Assembly (NCBI RefSeq): GCF_040372805.1
Contig: NZ_BAABWJ010000008.1
Location: 124,001 to 188,000, forward strand
Length of the DNA: 64,000 bases
Direction of reading: 5' to 3'
DNA from: Pseudoteredinibacter isoporae_A
Lineage (GTDB): Bacteria; Pseudomonadota; Gammaproteobacteria; Pseudomonadales; Cellvibrionaceae
The translations under genes were made by a program, and so were the position numbers. Of this stretch, positions 17,530 through 25,572 are shown piece after piece. Under the pieces are notes generated by a model that was not told where the DNA came from, did no database searches, and worked only from the letters and a program-made list of their open reading frames with translations. The stretch's first letter is position 1, and the number at the start of each line of letters is the position of its first letter.

Positions 17530-18933
17530 TTGGCGTTACTTCCTATTAATCGCCACGATGAACAGCCTTTGGTCGAGCAGATCGTTCAGGGATTCAGTCA
17601 ACGTATTGAGCAACGCAGTATTCGCTCGGGCAGCAAGGTGCCATCGATTCGCCGTTTTGCTGAGGAGCATGGTGTGAGTCGTTTTACGGTGGTGCAGGCT
17701 TACGATCGATTAGTGGCGTCGGGTCATTTGCAATCGCGCAAGGGCTCGGGCTTTTATGTGGGCAAGGTGGCGGCTCCGGTTAAGGTACACACGGCCTGTC
17801 AGCTGGATCGAGCCGGTGATGTACTGTGGTTGTTGCGTCAGGCGTTGAAGGATGGTCAGTATCGCTTCCAGCCAGGCTGTGGTTGGTTGCCGGCCGACTG
17901 GATGGACCCGGCCAATGTGCAACGCAGTTTGCGTCAATTATCGCGAAATGGCGGTGCGCATTTGGTGGATTACAGCCAGGCCGGCGGCTATGTTCCCCTG
18001 CGCCAGCAATTGGTGCGACGTTTGGAAGAGGCTGGTATTCGCGCCGATGTCCCGCAAATTGTGACCTGCCACGGGGCATCCCATGGTGTCGACTTGGTTT
18101 GCCGTTTGATATTGCGCCCGGGGGATAAAGTGCTGATCGATGACCCGGCGTATTTTAATCTCTTCGGCATGCTGAAGCTTTCGGGAGTCGAAGTGCTGGC
18201 TGTCCCTCGGTTGGAGGATGGGCCGGATATTCCAGCCCTAAAAGCCCAACTGGCGCTTCATAAACCGAAGTTGATGATCACCACCGCCATTTTGCATAAC
18301 CCTACCAGCAGCTGCATCAGTCCGGCGATTGCCTATGAATTATTGAAGCTGGCTGAGCAACATAATTTTTATATTCTCGAAGACGATATTTACGGCGATT
18401 TGCATCCGAATCCTGGGCCGCGGTTGGCTTCTCTGGATCAGTTGAATCGGGTTATCTATGTCAGTAGTTTTTCAAAGACGGTCTCTGCTGCACTGCGCGT
18501 GGGTTATATCGCCTGCCGCCAGGATCTCACCGCCGAGTTGATGGATTTAAAACTTCTAACCCAATTAACGTCGAGCGAGATTGCGGAGCGTGCGATTCAT
18601 CATACGCTGGCCGAAGGTGTGTACCGCAAGCACGTGCGCCGTTTGCACGGGCGCCTGGACAACGCCCGAGAATGCGCCAGTGAAGGCTTGGAAAAGCTGG
18701 GTTTTGACATCTTTGGTCAAGCGGAGCACGGCATGTTCCTGTGGGCAACGGTGCCGAGTGGACCATTAAATTCTTCAGAGTTGGCTCAAAAGGCCTTGGA
18801 GCACGATATGGTTTTGGCTCCAGGGAATGTATTTCGAGCGGATGGGCAGGGTGAAAATTCCATGCGCTTTAATGTGGCCAATACCGGACCGGAGGCATTA
18901 ACGCTGCTAGACAGAATCCTGTCGGATTCTTAG
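17530..18933 (+). CDS. MocR-type (GntR-aminotransferase) regulator
   Basis: The protein has an N-terminal GntR winged helix (about 15-75, SGSKVPSIRRFAEEHGVSRFTVVQAYDRLVASGHLQSRKGSGFYV) and a class I aminotransferase-like domain (about 95-460) with the PLP lysine in VSSFSKTVSAALR. Such regulators sense an amine or amino acid through PLP. I chose a TTG start because GAAGGAG lies six bases before it, giving 467 residues; an upstream ATG would add 30 unlikely residues (MYSLRYSICH). It is divergent from the EamA exporter and probably controls it. Confidence 0.92.
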   Translation: MALLPINRHDEQPLVEQIVQGFSQRIEQRSIRSGSKVPSIRRFAEEHGVSRFTVVQAYDRLVASGHLQSRKGSGFYVGKVAAPVKVHTACQLDRAGDVLWLLRQALKDGQYRFQPGCGWLPADWMDPANVQRSLRQLSRNGGAHLVDYSQAGGYVPLRQQLVRRLEEAGIRADVPQIVTCHGASHGVDLVCRLILRPGDKVLIDDPAYFNLFGMLKLSGVEVLAVPRLEDGPDIPALKAQLALHKPKLMITTAILHNPTSSCISPAIAYELLKLAEQHNFYILEDDIYGDLHPNPGPRLASLDQLNRVIYVSSFSKTVSAALRVGYIACRQDLTAELMDLKLLTQLTSSEIAERAIHHTLAEGVYRKHVRRLHGRLDNARECASEGLEKLGFDIFGQAEHGMFLWATVPSGPLNSSELAQKALEHDMVLAPGNVFRADGQGENSMRFNVANTGPEALTLLDRILSDS

Positions 18934-18983
18934 TTGGAGTTTGTGCTGTCGGGGGCAGAGTTTGAATCACTAGGCCAATAAAA

Positions 18984-19019
18984 AACGGGCCATAGCGAAT
19001 CCGATCGCCATGGCCCGTT
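18984..19019 (-). terminator. Terminator of the M20 amidohydrolase gene
   Basis: AACGGGCCATAGCG pairs with CGCCATGGCCCGTT (one G-U) around an eight-base loop; on the minus strand a T run follows. It also lies after the MocR gene but lacks a T run in that direction. Confidence 0.85.
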
Positions 19020-19080
19020 AGCTCCTCGAAAACTCTGTTTAATCGGCGTGAATCGTGTGTCGATTAAACCCGCAAGCGTT

Positions 19081-20382
19081 TTATTGCTTCTGGTTCATAT
19101 AATCCATGGTTAAGTTGGCCAGAAGCTTAACGCCCAACTTCATACCGGAATCTTCCACCTGAAACTCGGGCGTGTGATGCGCAGGAGCTTCGCTCAATGG
19201 ACGGTCCTTGGCTTTACCGCCAACAAAGAGATAAACACCCGGCACTTTTTCTTGGAAGAAGGAGAAGTCTTCAGCACCTGTTACTGGGTTAACCTCTTGC
19301 ACATTGGACTCGCCCGCAGTGCGGGTCAGGGTAGGCAGCATTTGGCGCATCAGTTCGGGGGTATTGTAAGTCACCGGGTAGCTGTAATTCAGAGGTAAGG
19401 TCACTTCCGCAGTAGCGTTCATGCTTTTTGCAATGTACTCAGCCTTGCGGCGGACGCCTTCATGCACTTTCTTACGAACATTTTCGTCCAGGGTGCGAAT
19501 GGTACCGATGATTTCAACTTCATTGGGAATGATGTTTGAGCGAATGCCGCCCTGAATTTTACCAACGGTTACTACGGCTGCGGATTGGGTTAAATCGGCT
19601 TCACGGCTGACTACGGTTTGCAGGCCCATAATAATTTGAGCGGACGTGACAATCGGGTCCGTACTCAACCACGGGTAGGCGCCGTGCGCTTGTTTGCCTT
19701 TTACGACAATTTTGTAGGGGTCTACCGCAGCCATGATGCCGCCACTGCGATATTTAACAATGCCCACATCGGTTTGGGAATTAATATGCAGACCAAAAAT
19801 GGCGTCGACATCCGGGTTTTTCAGTACGCCTTCTTTGACCATCAACTCAGCACCACCTTCTTCACCGTCTGGCGCGCCTTCTTCAGCAGGCTGGAAGATA
19901 AACTTCACTTTGCCGCGCAACTGATCTTTGTGCTTAACCAGAATGTTAGCGGCACCCATGAGCATCGCCATATGAGTATCGTGGCCGCAGGCGTGCATCA
20001 CTCCGGTTTCCTGGCCGCGATAGCTTGATGTTGCTTTTGACGCCCAGGGTAAATCAACGGTCTCGGTGACAGGCAGGCCATCCATATCGGCGCGCAGACC
20101 AACTACCGGGCCAGGCTTACCGCTGTCTAAAATGGCAACAACACCGGTATGTGCTACACCGGTTTGAACTTCCAAGCCTAAACTGCGCAGGTATTTGGCA
20201 ATGTATTTTGCGGTTTCAAACTCGCGGTTGGAAAGCTCTGGATTTTCATGAAAATGATGGCGCCATTCGATCACTTGTGGCTCGATTTTATCGGCCATTT
20301 TATTCACGCTGTCACTGGCAAAAGCGGAACTGGCTGCGCCTATAGCCAGACTGACCAAGGCAAACGAAATGGGCTTTAACAT
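19081..20382 (-). CDS. Exported M20 amidohydrolase (HipO/ILR1 type)
   Basis: The 433-residue protein begins with a signal peptide (MLKPISFALVSLAIGAASSAFA) behind AAGGAAG. It has the M20D signatures WRHHFHENPELSNREFETA, ADMDGLPVTE, MHACGHDTHMAMLMGAA, QPAEEGAPDGEEGGAELM and TGAEDFSFF, which supply the dinuclear metal ligands and the catalytic glutamate. Relatives hydrolyse N-acyl or N-benzoyl amino acids. Location is probably periplasmic. Two GCTATGGTTTT repeats and a CCCTATAGGG palindrome lie upstream, and the nearby MocR regulator may control it. Confidence 0.92.
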   Translation of the reverse strand: MLKPISFALVSLAIGAASSAFASDSVNKMADKIEPQVIEWRHHFHENPELSNREFETAKYIAKYLRSLGLEVQTGVAHTGVVAILDSGKPGPVVGLRADMDGLPVTETVDLPWASKATSSYRGQETGVMHACGHDTHMAMLMGAANILVKHKDQLRGKVKFIFQPAEEGAPDGEEGGAELMVKEGVLKNPDVDAIFGLHINSQTDVGIVKYRSGGIMAAVDPYKIVVKGKQAHGAYPWLSTDPIVTSAQIIMGLQTVVSREADLTQSAAVVTVGKIQGGIRSNIIPNEVEIIGTIRTLDENVRKKVHEGVRRKAEYIAKSMNATAEVTLPLNYSYPVTYNTPELMRQMLPTLTRTAGESNVQEVNPVTGAEDFSFFQEKVPGVYLFVGGKAKDRPLSEAPAHHTPEFQVEDSGMKLGVKLLANLTMDYMNQKQ

Positions 20383-20455
20383 AAAACTTCCTTAGGTTTT
20401 ATTATGGCATTAGAACTGTAACGATTTAGCTGGCCTTAACCTTAATGGATTGCCG

Positions 20456-20570
20456 CCCTATAGGGTAGTGGCTTGTACCGCGAAATCGATATAAGACAGC
20501 GCTTGCAGCGCTATGGTTTTCGGTCGTTCGACTGTTCTAGACGCTAAGGTTCTGATTCTGCTATGGTTTT
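20456..20570. promoter_or_regulatory. Upstream repeats of the M20 gene
   Basis: CCCTATAGGG (20456-20465) is a perfect palindrome sharing the CCTATAGG core with the pair upstream of gcvP. GCTATGGTTTT occurs at 20510-20520 and 20560-20570, 50 bp apart, and also next to the EamA start. CGGTCGTTC follows the first copy and also occurs at 17374-17382. The region serves the minus-strand M20 gene. Confidence 0.45.
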
Positions 20571-20645
20571 GTTTGCTCATCTACAAAACCGTAAATCACG
20601 GAACACCGCGTAGGCCGGCTTTCGTTTTTCCCGAGGCAGGAACGT

Positions 20646-21023
20646 ATGCTTAAGCATCTCTTCAGATGGCAAAAAGGCCGACGGGGTTCGGGCTACGATA
20701 AAATGTTACTGGCTGGCGCTTATTGGCCACTGCCGTTTGATATCTATCTGCTTCGATTTCCCGAAGGCAGTGACATTCCTGTGCATAAAGACACCGTGAA
20801 AACCGGACGTCATTACCGGTTAAATATTGTACTGAAACAAGCCAGGCGAGGTGGAGAGTTTTTTTGTGAGGCTGCCATTTATGACCACGCGCGCCTAAAG
20901 TTGTTTAGGCCTGATATTTCTGAACATTCGGTCTCGAGGGTAGAGCGAGGCAGTCGTTATGTGTTGAGCGTGGGTTGGGTGAGAGACGCTGTGCATGGAG
21001 AGTGTTCTGAGGGCGAGGAATGA
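20646..21023 (+). CDS. Small 2OG-Fe(II) oxygenase-like protein
   Basis: The 125-residue protein shows the order of residues expected of an iron/2-oxoglutarate oxygenase core: HKD (HxD, about 42-44), a distal histidine in SEHSVSRV (about 98) and an arginine in GSRYVLSVGWVR (about 106-115). The length is that of a minimal jelly-roll domain. AGGAAC precedes the ATG. The substrate is unknown. It is followed after 14 bases by the DUF4019 gene, so the two may be one transcript. Confidence 0.7.
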   Translation: MLKHLFRWQKGRRGSGYDKMLLAGAYWPLPFDIYLLRFPEGSDIPVHKDTVKTGRHYRLNIVLKQARRGGEFFCEAAIYDHARLKLFRPDISEHSVSRVERGSRYVLSVGWVRDAVHGECSEGEE

Positions 21024-21037
21024 CTAGGAGTTAAAAA

Positions 21038-21448
21038 ATGAGATTAGGAAAAATGAAAGTTGTTCAACGGTTTGTTTTATTGTTTATGATATCGGTTTCT
21101 GTGTTTGCAGAGGGTATTCAATCCAAAGCAGTTCTCGACTGGTTGGGGATGGTAGATGCGGGGCAGTATGCCGAGAGTTGGGAGGTTTCCGCTCCGTTTT
21201 TTAAGGCGCAGGTTACCCAAGAACAATGGCAGAATGGGCTTAATCAGGCTCGCATGCCACTCGGCAAGGTGCTTACTCGCGAGATTGCGAGCAGCGATAT
21301 TCATTCGGTATTGCCGGGTGCGCCGGAAGGTGAGTACATCGTGGTGGTGCTTAAAGCCAGTTTTGAAAAAATGCCCTCGGCAACCGAGACCGTCACCCTT
21401 AAAAAGGATGATGGCCAGTGGCGGGTGGTGGGCTATTACATTAAATAG
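21038..21448 (+). CDS. DUF4019 secreted protein
   Basis: The 136-residue protein has a signal peptide (VVQRFVLLFMISVSVFA) and a body with the DUF4019 pattern: a WLGMVDAGQYAESW motif, RMPLGKVLTRE, LPGAPEGEYIVV and a C-terminal DDGQWRVVGYYIK. Function is unknown. The ATG follows AGGAG at good spacing. It is probably periplasmic and lies in a short run of small genes (20646-21979). Confidence 0.85.
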   Translation: MRLGKMKVVQRFVLLFMISVSVFAEGIQSKAVLDWLGMVDAGQYAESWEVSAPFFKAQVTQEQWQNGLNQARMPLGKVLTREIASSDIHSVLPGAPEGEYIVVVLKASFEKMPSATETVTLKKDDGQWRVVGYYIK

Positions 21449-21490
21449 GGTGTCTGTGCCTCAGGCATCGTGTGGTTTGATGGGTGATGT

Positions 21491-21979
21491 GTGATAAAAG
21501 AAATTGAACGGCGTGACTTTGATGCCTTTTGGCCAAGCTTTTCGGCCATTGTCGGGGCTCGGGACAGTTACGCCTTTGAACCGAATATGAGTTACGAACA
21601 GGCCTATGAATTGTGGTGCCTGCGGCCTTTGAAAACCTACGTGTACATTGAAGATGGGCAGGTTCTCGGCTCTTATTACATTAAAGCGAATGGCATGGGA
21701 CCAGGTGCCCATGTGTGCAATTGCGGCTATATGGTGAGCGAAGCGGCACGGGGTAAAGGTCTGGCCCGAAAGCTGTGTGAACATTCCCAGCAGGTCGCTG
21801 TGGAGCTCGGTTTTAAAGCGATGCAGTTTAATTCGGTGGTGGCGACAAATGAGGTCGCGGTTAAGCTCTGGCAAACGCTGGGATTTGATATTGTGGGTAC
21901 CTTACCTAAGGCTTATCAGCATGGCCGCTTGGGCTATGTGGATTGCCATGTCATGTACAAACTCCTGCAGGGTATTTAA
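21491..21979 (+). CDS. GNAT family N-acetyltransferase
   Basis: The 162-residue protein has the GNAT acetyl-CoA motif A (GYMVSEAARGKGLARKLCEHS, with the R/Q-x-x-G-x-G/A pattern as ARGKGLA, about residues 82-96) and motif B (NSVVATNEVAVKLWQTLGF). It would acetylate an amine on a small molecule or protein; the acceptor is unknown. It starts with GTG with a weak ribosome site. Confidence 0.88.
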   Translation: MIKEIERRDFDAFWPSFSAIVGARDSYAFEPNMSYEQAYELWCLRPLKTYVYIEDGQVLGSYYIKANGMGPGAHVCNCGYMVSEAARGKGLARKLCEHSQQVAVELGFKAMQFNSVVATNEVAVKLWQTLGFDIVGTLPKAYQHGRLGYVDCHVMYKLLQGI

Positions 21980-22013
21980 ATGGCCGTTAAGGCGATTAAT
22001 GGTGCGAAATTTC

Positions 22014-22040
22014 TTGACATTATGGGCCTGCCTATATAGC
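22014..22040 (+). promoter_or_regulatory. Probable promoter of the cold-shock gene
   Basis: TTGACA (22014-22019) is a perfect -35 box; TATAGC (22035-22040) or the overlapping TATATA is a -10 candidate with a short 15-base spacer. A start here would give a leader of about 145 bases, long as is usual for cspA-type genes. Confidence 0.5.
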
Positions 22041-22149
22041 CTGCCGCTAGCTGAAAACCAAGCTTATTTACAGTCTCCATTACGATGCGTTGTTTCGGTC
22101 TTCGTCCTGTAGTTGTTAAATTATTGGCTGTTTCTTCATGCTAATTCAG

Positions 22150-22170
22150 GCCCTTTAAGGGCGATTTTTT
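22150..22170 (+). promoter_or_regulatory. Terminator-like hairpin in the cold-shock leader
   Basis: GCCCT/AGGGC with a three-base loop is followed by a T run (22165-22170) and lies 20 bases before the start codon, overlapping the approach to the ribosome site. It could be an attenuator or a temperature-sensitive fold. Confidence 0.35.
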
Positions 22171-22190
22171 CCAAATACAGGAATGATTTT

Positions 22191-22400
22191 ATGTCTAACA
22201 CCGTTACTGGTACCGTAAAGTGGTTTAACGAAACTAAAGGTTTTGGTTTTATTGAACAGGAAAATGGCCCCGACGTATTTGCGCACTTCAGCGCAATCTC
22301 TGGCGATGGCTTCAAAACCCTGAACGAAGGTCAAAAAGTTGAGTTCACAGTAACTCAGGGTCAGAAAGGCCCACAGGCTGAGAACATCGTTGCTCTCTAA
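22191..22400 (+). CDS. CspA-family cold-shock protein
   Basis: The 69-residue protein is a single cold-shock domain with RNP1 (KGFGFI) and RNP2 (VFAHF) and the N-terminal VTGTVKWFNETKG. It binds single-stranded RNA or DNA and melts secondary structure. The start is the ATG of MSNTV behind AGGAA; the longer frame upstream is leader sequence. It is preceded by a long leader and followed by a strong terminator, so it is transcribed alone. Confidence 0.97.
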   Translation: MSNTVTGTVKWFNETKGFGFIEQENGPDVFAHFSAISGDGFKTLNEGQKVEFTVTQGQKGPQAENIVAL

Positions 22401-22425
22401 GACCTGACTGATTGACTCTCTCTCG

Positions 22426-22453
22426 AAAAGCAAGCCTCCGGGCTTGCTTTTTT
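22426..22453 (+). terminator. Terminator of the cold-shock gene
   Basis: AAAAGCAAGCC and GGCTTGCTTTT flank a four-base loop, followed by further T. Confidence 0.92.
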
Positions 22454-22635
22454 GTTTCTGGGCAACGGGTGTCTCCGTTTTGCTTTCTGTTGACTGAAAC
22501 CATCCTTCTCTGCTGCTATAAGCGCCCCTGCGCTGTTTCTTTTGAGGTTGTATAGACCTGCTTAACGTTGTTCCAGTCGCTGTACTGTGCGCGAATCAGA
22601 AGGCTTGAGCGGTTTTTTTGCGGCAGCTCGATTGA

Positions 22636-24099
22636 TCAGCTTCTTTTCCAGGCTGGTGCAATTAAACGTCGGCGCCCATCCTGGCTCAACGTCACACCTT
22701 CTTCGTCGCGTCCTGATTTATCCCATAGATTACAGGTAACCTCCTGATGGTTCTGGTCCAGGCGTTCACAATAATTGCTGTATTCACACAGGCGGACGTC
22801 CGTACCGCAACCGCTTTTCACTTTGCGAAACCAATCTGGGTCCGCAATGGCTTGCCGTGCGATACCGATAACGTCTGCCTGATCCTGCTGCAGAATCTTC
22901 TCAGCCTGTTGGTAGCTGTGAATACCTCCGGCCACGATGACGGGGGTATTGAAGCCCGCTGCTCGAATGCTGTCCCGAATGCTGGCGGTAGGCGCAATAT
23001 TTCGGCCGAAAGGACCTTGTTCATCCGACTGAAACGAGGGCATGCACTCATAACCCGACTCTCCCGTGTAGGGGTAGGCAGCCTGGCCCACTTTGGGACG
23101 TTTGGCGTCGTCGAATTTTCCACCTCGGGAAAGGGAAATAAAATCCATCCCGGCGCGGGCAAACTCGGTTGCAAAGAAACGGGCGTCTTCCAGAGTGCTG
23201 CCACCTTCAATAATCTCTTCGCTTAAAAAGCGACAGCCCACAGGGTAATCACTGCCGACCGTGTCACGGACGGCTTGGAAGACCTCCAAAGGCAAGCGGA
23301 CGCGGTTTTCACGGCTGCCACCATAGGCGTCCTCTCGGACATTACTGGCTGATAGAAACGAGGCCATGGTGTAGGCGTGTGCATAGTGCAGTTCAATTCC
23401 ATCAAAACCCGCCGCTTTGGCGCGTGCCGCCGCGTCAGCGAAGAGACCGGGCAACACCTCGGGCAGTTCTTGTAGATGGGGAGCAGGATCGAACACCCGT
23501 TCACGGAAGCCTTGATAGAGCGATTCCTGTTGGCGGGAATCCAGAACCTGAGCCAGCGCCTCTTCGTTCAGTTCACTGAGCGCCTGACGTAAATCTGTAT
23601 CGCTTATATCGTCGATGTTTTTGAGCTGGCAATAGCGTTCGCGCAGAGCATCATCAATGGTCAAAAAACGCTGGAAGAATTTATCGGGTTCCGGCCGGCG
23701 ACGAATCGACAGAAAATCGATTAATTGAATAAAGACTTTAGTTTTCCCCTGGCTCGCGTCGTGTACGGTTTGAGTCAGCGTTTTCAGCCCGTCTAGGTAA
23801 CGGTCATGACCGATTCGCAGCAATGGGCCGCTGGGAACATCTCTTATGCCTGTGGCCTCAATCACAATTGCCCCTGGTTGCCCTTCGGCGAATCGACGGT
23901 ACCAATCCAGAACATTTTCTGAGACAAAGCCCTCATCGGTTGCGCGCCAGGGCACCATGGCGGGAATCCAGCTGCGTTGCTCGAGGCTCAATGGCCCGTG
24001 TTGAAAGCGCTGGAACAGACGCGATCGAGCCGCTTCTTCACGGCTGGGCCAGGGGTGTTCCAGAGGTGTGTATTTAATGCGCTGGGGCGGCTTCCACAT
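22636..24099 (-). CDS. Old Yellow Enzyme-type NADH:flavin oxidoreductase
   Basis: The 487-residue protein has the FMN TIM-barrel signature of the Old Yellow Enzyme/2,4-dienoyl-CoA reductase group (GIELHYAHAYTMASFLS, then AYGGSRENRVRLPLEV, and VAGGIHSYQQAEKIL...VIGIARQAIADPDW). It lacks the C-terminal FAD/NADPH domain of dienoyl-CoA reductase. It has a cysteine series at the C-terminus (CGTDVRLCEYSNYC, then C 12 residues on) near where relatives bind a 4Fe-4S cluster, with altered spacing. The start ATG (MWKPPQR) lacks a clear ribosome site; a TTG 21 bases upstream is possible. Substrate unknown. Confidence 0.88.
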   Translation of the reverse strand: MWKPPQRIKYTPLEHPWPSREEAARSRLFQRFQHGPLSLEQRSWIPAMVPWRATDEGFVSENVLDWYRRFAEGQPGAIVIEATGIRDVPSGPLLRIGHDRYLDGLKTLTQTVHDASQGKTKVFIQLIDFLSIRRRPEPDKFFQRFLTIDDALRERYCQLKNIDDISDTDLRQALSELNEEALAQVLDSRQQESLYQGFRERVFDPAPHLQELPEVLPGLFADAAARAKAAGFDGIELHYAHAYTMASFLSASNVREDAYGGSRENRVRLPLEVFQAVRDTVGSDYPVGCRFLSEEIIEGGSTLEDARFFATEFARAGMDFISLSRGGKFDDAKRPKVGQAAYPYTGESGYECMPSFQSDEQGPFGRNIAPTASIRDSIRAAGFNTPVIVAGGIHSYQQAEKILQQDQADVIGIARQAIADPDWFRKVKSGCGTDVRLCEYSNYCERLDQNHQEVTCNLWDKSGRDEEGVTLSQDGRRRLIAPAWKRS

Positions 24100-24128
24100 A
24101 AGATCTGAACCATTTATCAATAAAAAAT

Positions 24129-24138
24129 TTACATGTAA
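24129..24138. promoter_or_regulatory. TTACATGTAA palindrome upstream of the oxidoreductase
   Basis: A perfect 10-bp palindrome 30 bases upstream of the oxidoreductase start. The same palindrome occurs at 42576-42585 before the FecI-type sigma gene. It is a candidate operator; the regulator is unknown. Confidence 0.4.
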
Positions 24139-24203
24139 TGTTAATTTCTAAAGCAATGCTTGGCAAGTCGGGTGTTTTGTTGCCAGCACAAGGCTATAAG
24201 CGC

Positions 24204-24692
24204 TTATAGGGGTTTTTCGAGGTCGATAACCGCGCGATCGAGTACTTGGTTCAGGATGATGGTGGATTCAATGTGAGCGACCTTATCGACGTGGGCCAGA
24301 TCGTGCTTGATAAAACGTTCGTAAGATTCGAGATCCCGGGTAACGATGCGCAGGCTATAGTCGTGGCGACCGGCGAGAACACAGCATTCCATGACTTGGG
24401 GGAGGCGGGAGACCGCTTCTTCAAACTCGCGACCGTTTTGAGCGGTGTTGCGCTCCAGCTTTACAAACACGAAGGCGGAGATTTGCAGGCCGAGCTGCTT
24501 ACGATCTAACTGGGTGCGGTATTGTTTAATCAGGCCTTGGGCTTCAAGTTTGCGCAGGCGGCGCAGGCAGGGTGTTTGAGAGAGGTTAACGCACTCGGCG
24601 AGCTCGGCATTACTGATACGAGCATTGGCTTGTAGTGCCTTGAGTATTTTTATATCGATCTTATCCAATTTGATCGCTTCGTCTTGGTTCAT
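24204..24692 (-). CDS. Lrp/AsnC family regulator
   Basis: The 162-residue protein has an N-terminal AsnC helix-turn-helix (LDKIDIKILKALQANARISNAELAECVNLSQTPCLRRLRKLEAQGLI) and a C-terminal RAM ligand-binding domain (about 75-155) with VMECCVLAGRHDYSLRIV. These regulators form oligomers and sense amino acids. It lies upstream of the oxidoreductase on the same strand, about 100 bases away, and downstream of the flavodoxin gene. Confidence 0.93.
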   Translation of the reverse strand: MNQDEAIKLDKIDIKILKALQANARISNAELAECVNLSQTPCLRRLRKLEAQGLIKQYRTQLDRKQLGLQISAFVFVKLERNTAQNGREFEEAVSRLPQVMECCVLAGRHDYSLRIVTRDLESYERFIKHDLAHVDKVAHIESTIILNQVLDRAVIDLEKPL

Positions 24693-24828
24693 TGGCGAAA
24701 ATCACTCGCTATATTCTCTTTCGAGGGATTTTATGCTCGCTAATCATAAAAATATAGTCGGCTAAACCAAAGGCAAACTCCTTTGGTTTGGCCGACCTTT
24801 ACGGCAATATAAGTGTTTTAAGATAGGG

Positions 24829-25377
24829 CTACGCAGCGGCAGCGGCCTCAAACTCTTGGCAGATCTGGGCAACCCAGCGGCCAATGCGGTCGTCGGTTTG
24901 CTCAAACTGTTGGTCATCATCAATGGCTAATCCGAAAAAGTAGCTTTTGTCTTCACTGCAGCCTAAAGACGCTTCAAAGTCATAACCTTCGGTGGGCCAG
25001 TAACCGATCATGGTAGCGCCGACGTTCAGAACACGCTCGTGCAGCCAGCCCATGGCATCCAGGAAGTAGTCGCCATAGCCCAGTTGGTCTCCGAGGCCGT
25101 ACAGAGCGAGTTGCTTGCCACTTAACTCGGCGTCGCTGATGATGTCTTCCCGTTCTTCCCAATCTTCTTGAATGCCGCCAAAGTCCCAAGTTGGAATACC
25201 CATGATGATGAGGTCATAGCCACTGAAAAATTGACTGTCGATATCGACAATATTGACCATTTCAACAGCCACAGCTGCTTGGGCAAACTGTTCGCAAATT
25301 TTTTCGCCAACCTCTTCGGTATTACCAGTGTCTGTGCCAAATACCAGGGCCACTCGGGCATCGCTGATCGCGCTCAT
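24829..25377 (-). CDS. Flavodoxin (long-chain, FldA/FldB type)
   Basis: The 182-residue protein has the FMN phosphate loop FGTDTGNTEEV near the N-terminus and the flavin-contacting segments PTWDFGGIQEDWEE and YGLGDQLGYGDYFLDAMGWLHE. The insertion in the last strand makes it a long-chain flavodoxin. It carries electrons at low potential and replaces ferredoxin when iron is short. A Fur-like box at 25408-25434 directly upstream fits iron-starvation induction. It ends in an alanine run. Confidence 0.94.
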   Translation of the reverse strand: MSAISDARVALVFGTDTGNTEEVGEKICEQFAQAAVAVEMVNIVDIDSQFFSGYDLIIMGIPTWDFGGIQEDWEEREDIISDAELSGKQLALYGLGDQLGYGDYFLDAMGWLHERVLNVGATMIGYWPTEGYDFEASLGCSEDKSYFFGLAIDDDQQFEQTDDRIGRWVAQICQEFEAAAAA

Positions 25378-25407
25378 GGGGTAGGGTCTCCAGTGTTAGT
25401 TTTTGCC

Positions 25408-25434
25408 AATGATAATAACAATGATTATTATTAA
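25408..25434. promoter_or_regulatory. Fur box before the flavodoxin gene
   Basis: GATAATAACAATGATTATT (25411-25429) agrees with the 19-bp Fur consensus at 15 positions by my count, inside an AT-rich run of GATAAT-like hexamers. It lies about 35-55 bases upstream of the flavodoxin start. Confidence 0.7.
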
Positions 25435-25572
25435 CAAGTTTCATTTGTCGTTTTGTAGAACGGAGTGGCGGGCAATAGGTTTGAACCGCTGGGCTAGCCT
25501 TTGTACACTTAGCAGGTTTATGCCCGCTTACGAATCTGTGTGAATTGCGTGAGCTAAGTTTCTGATTTGGAA

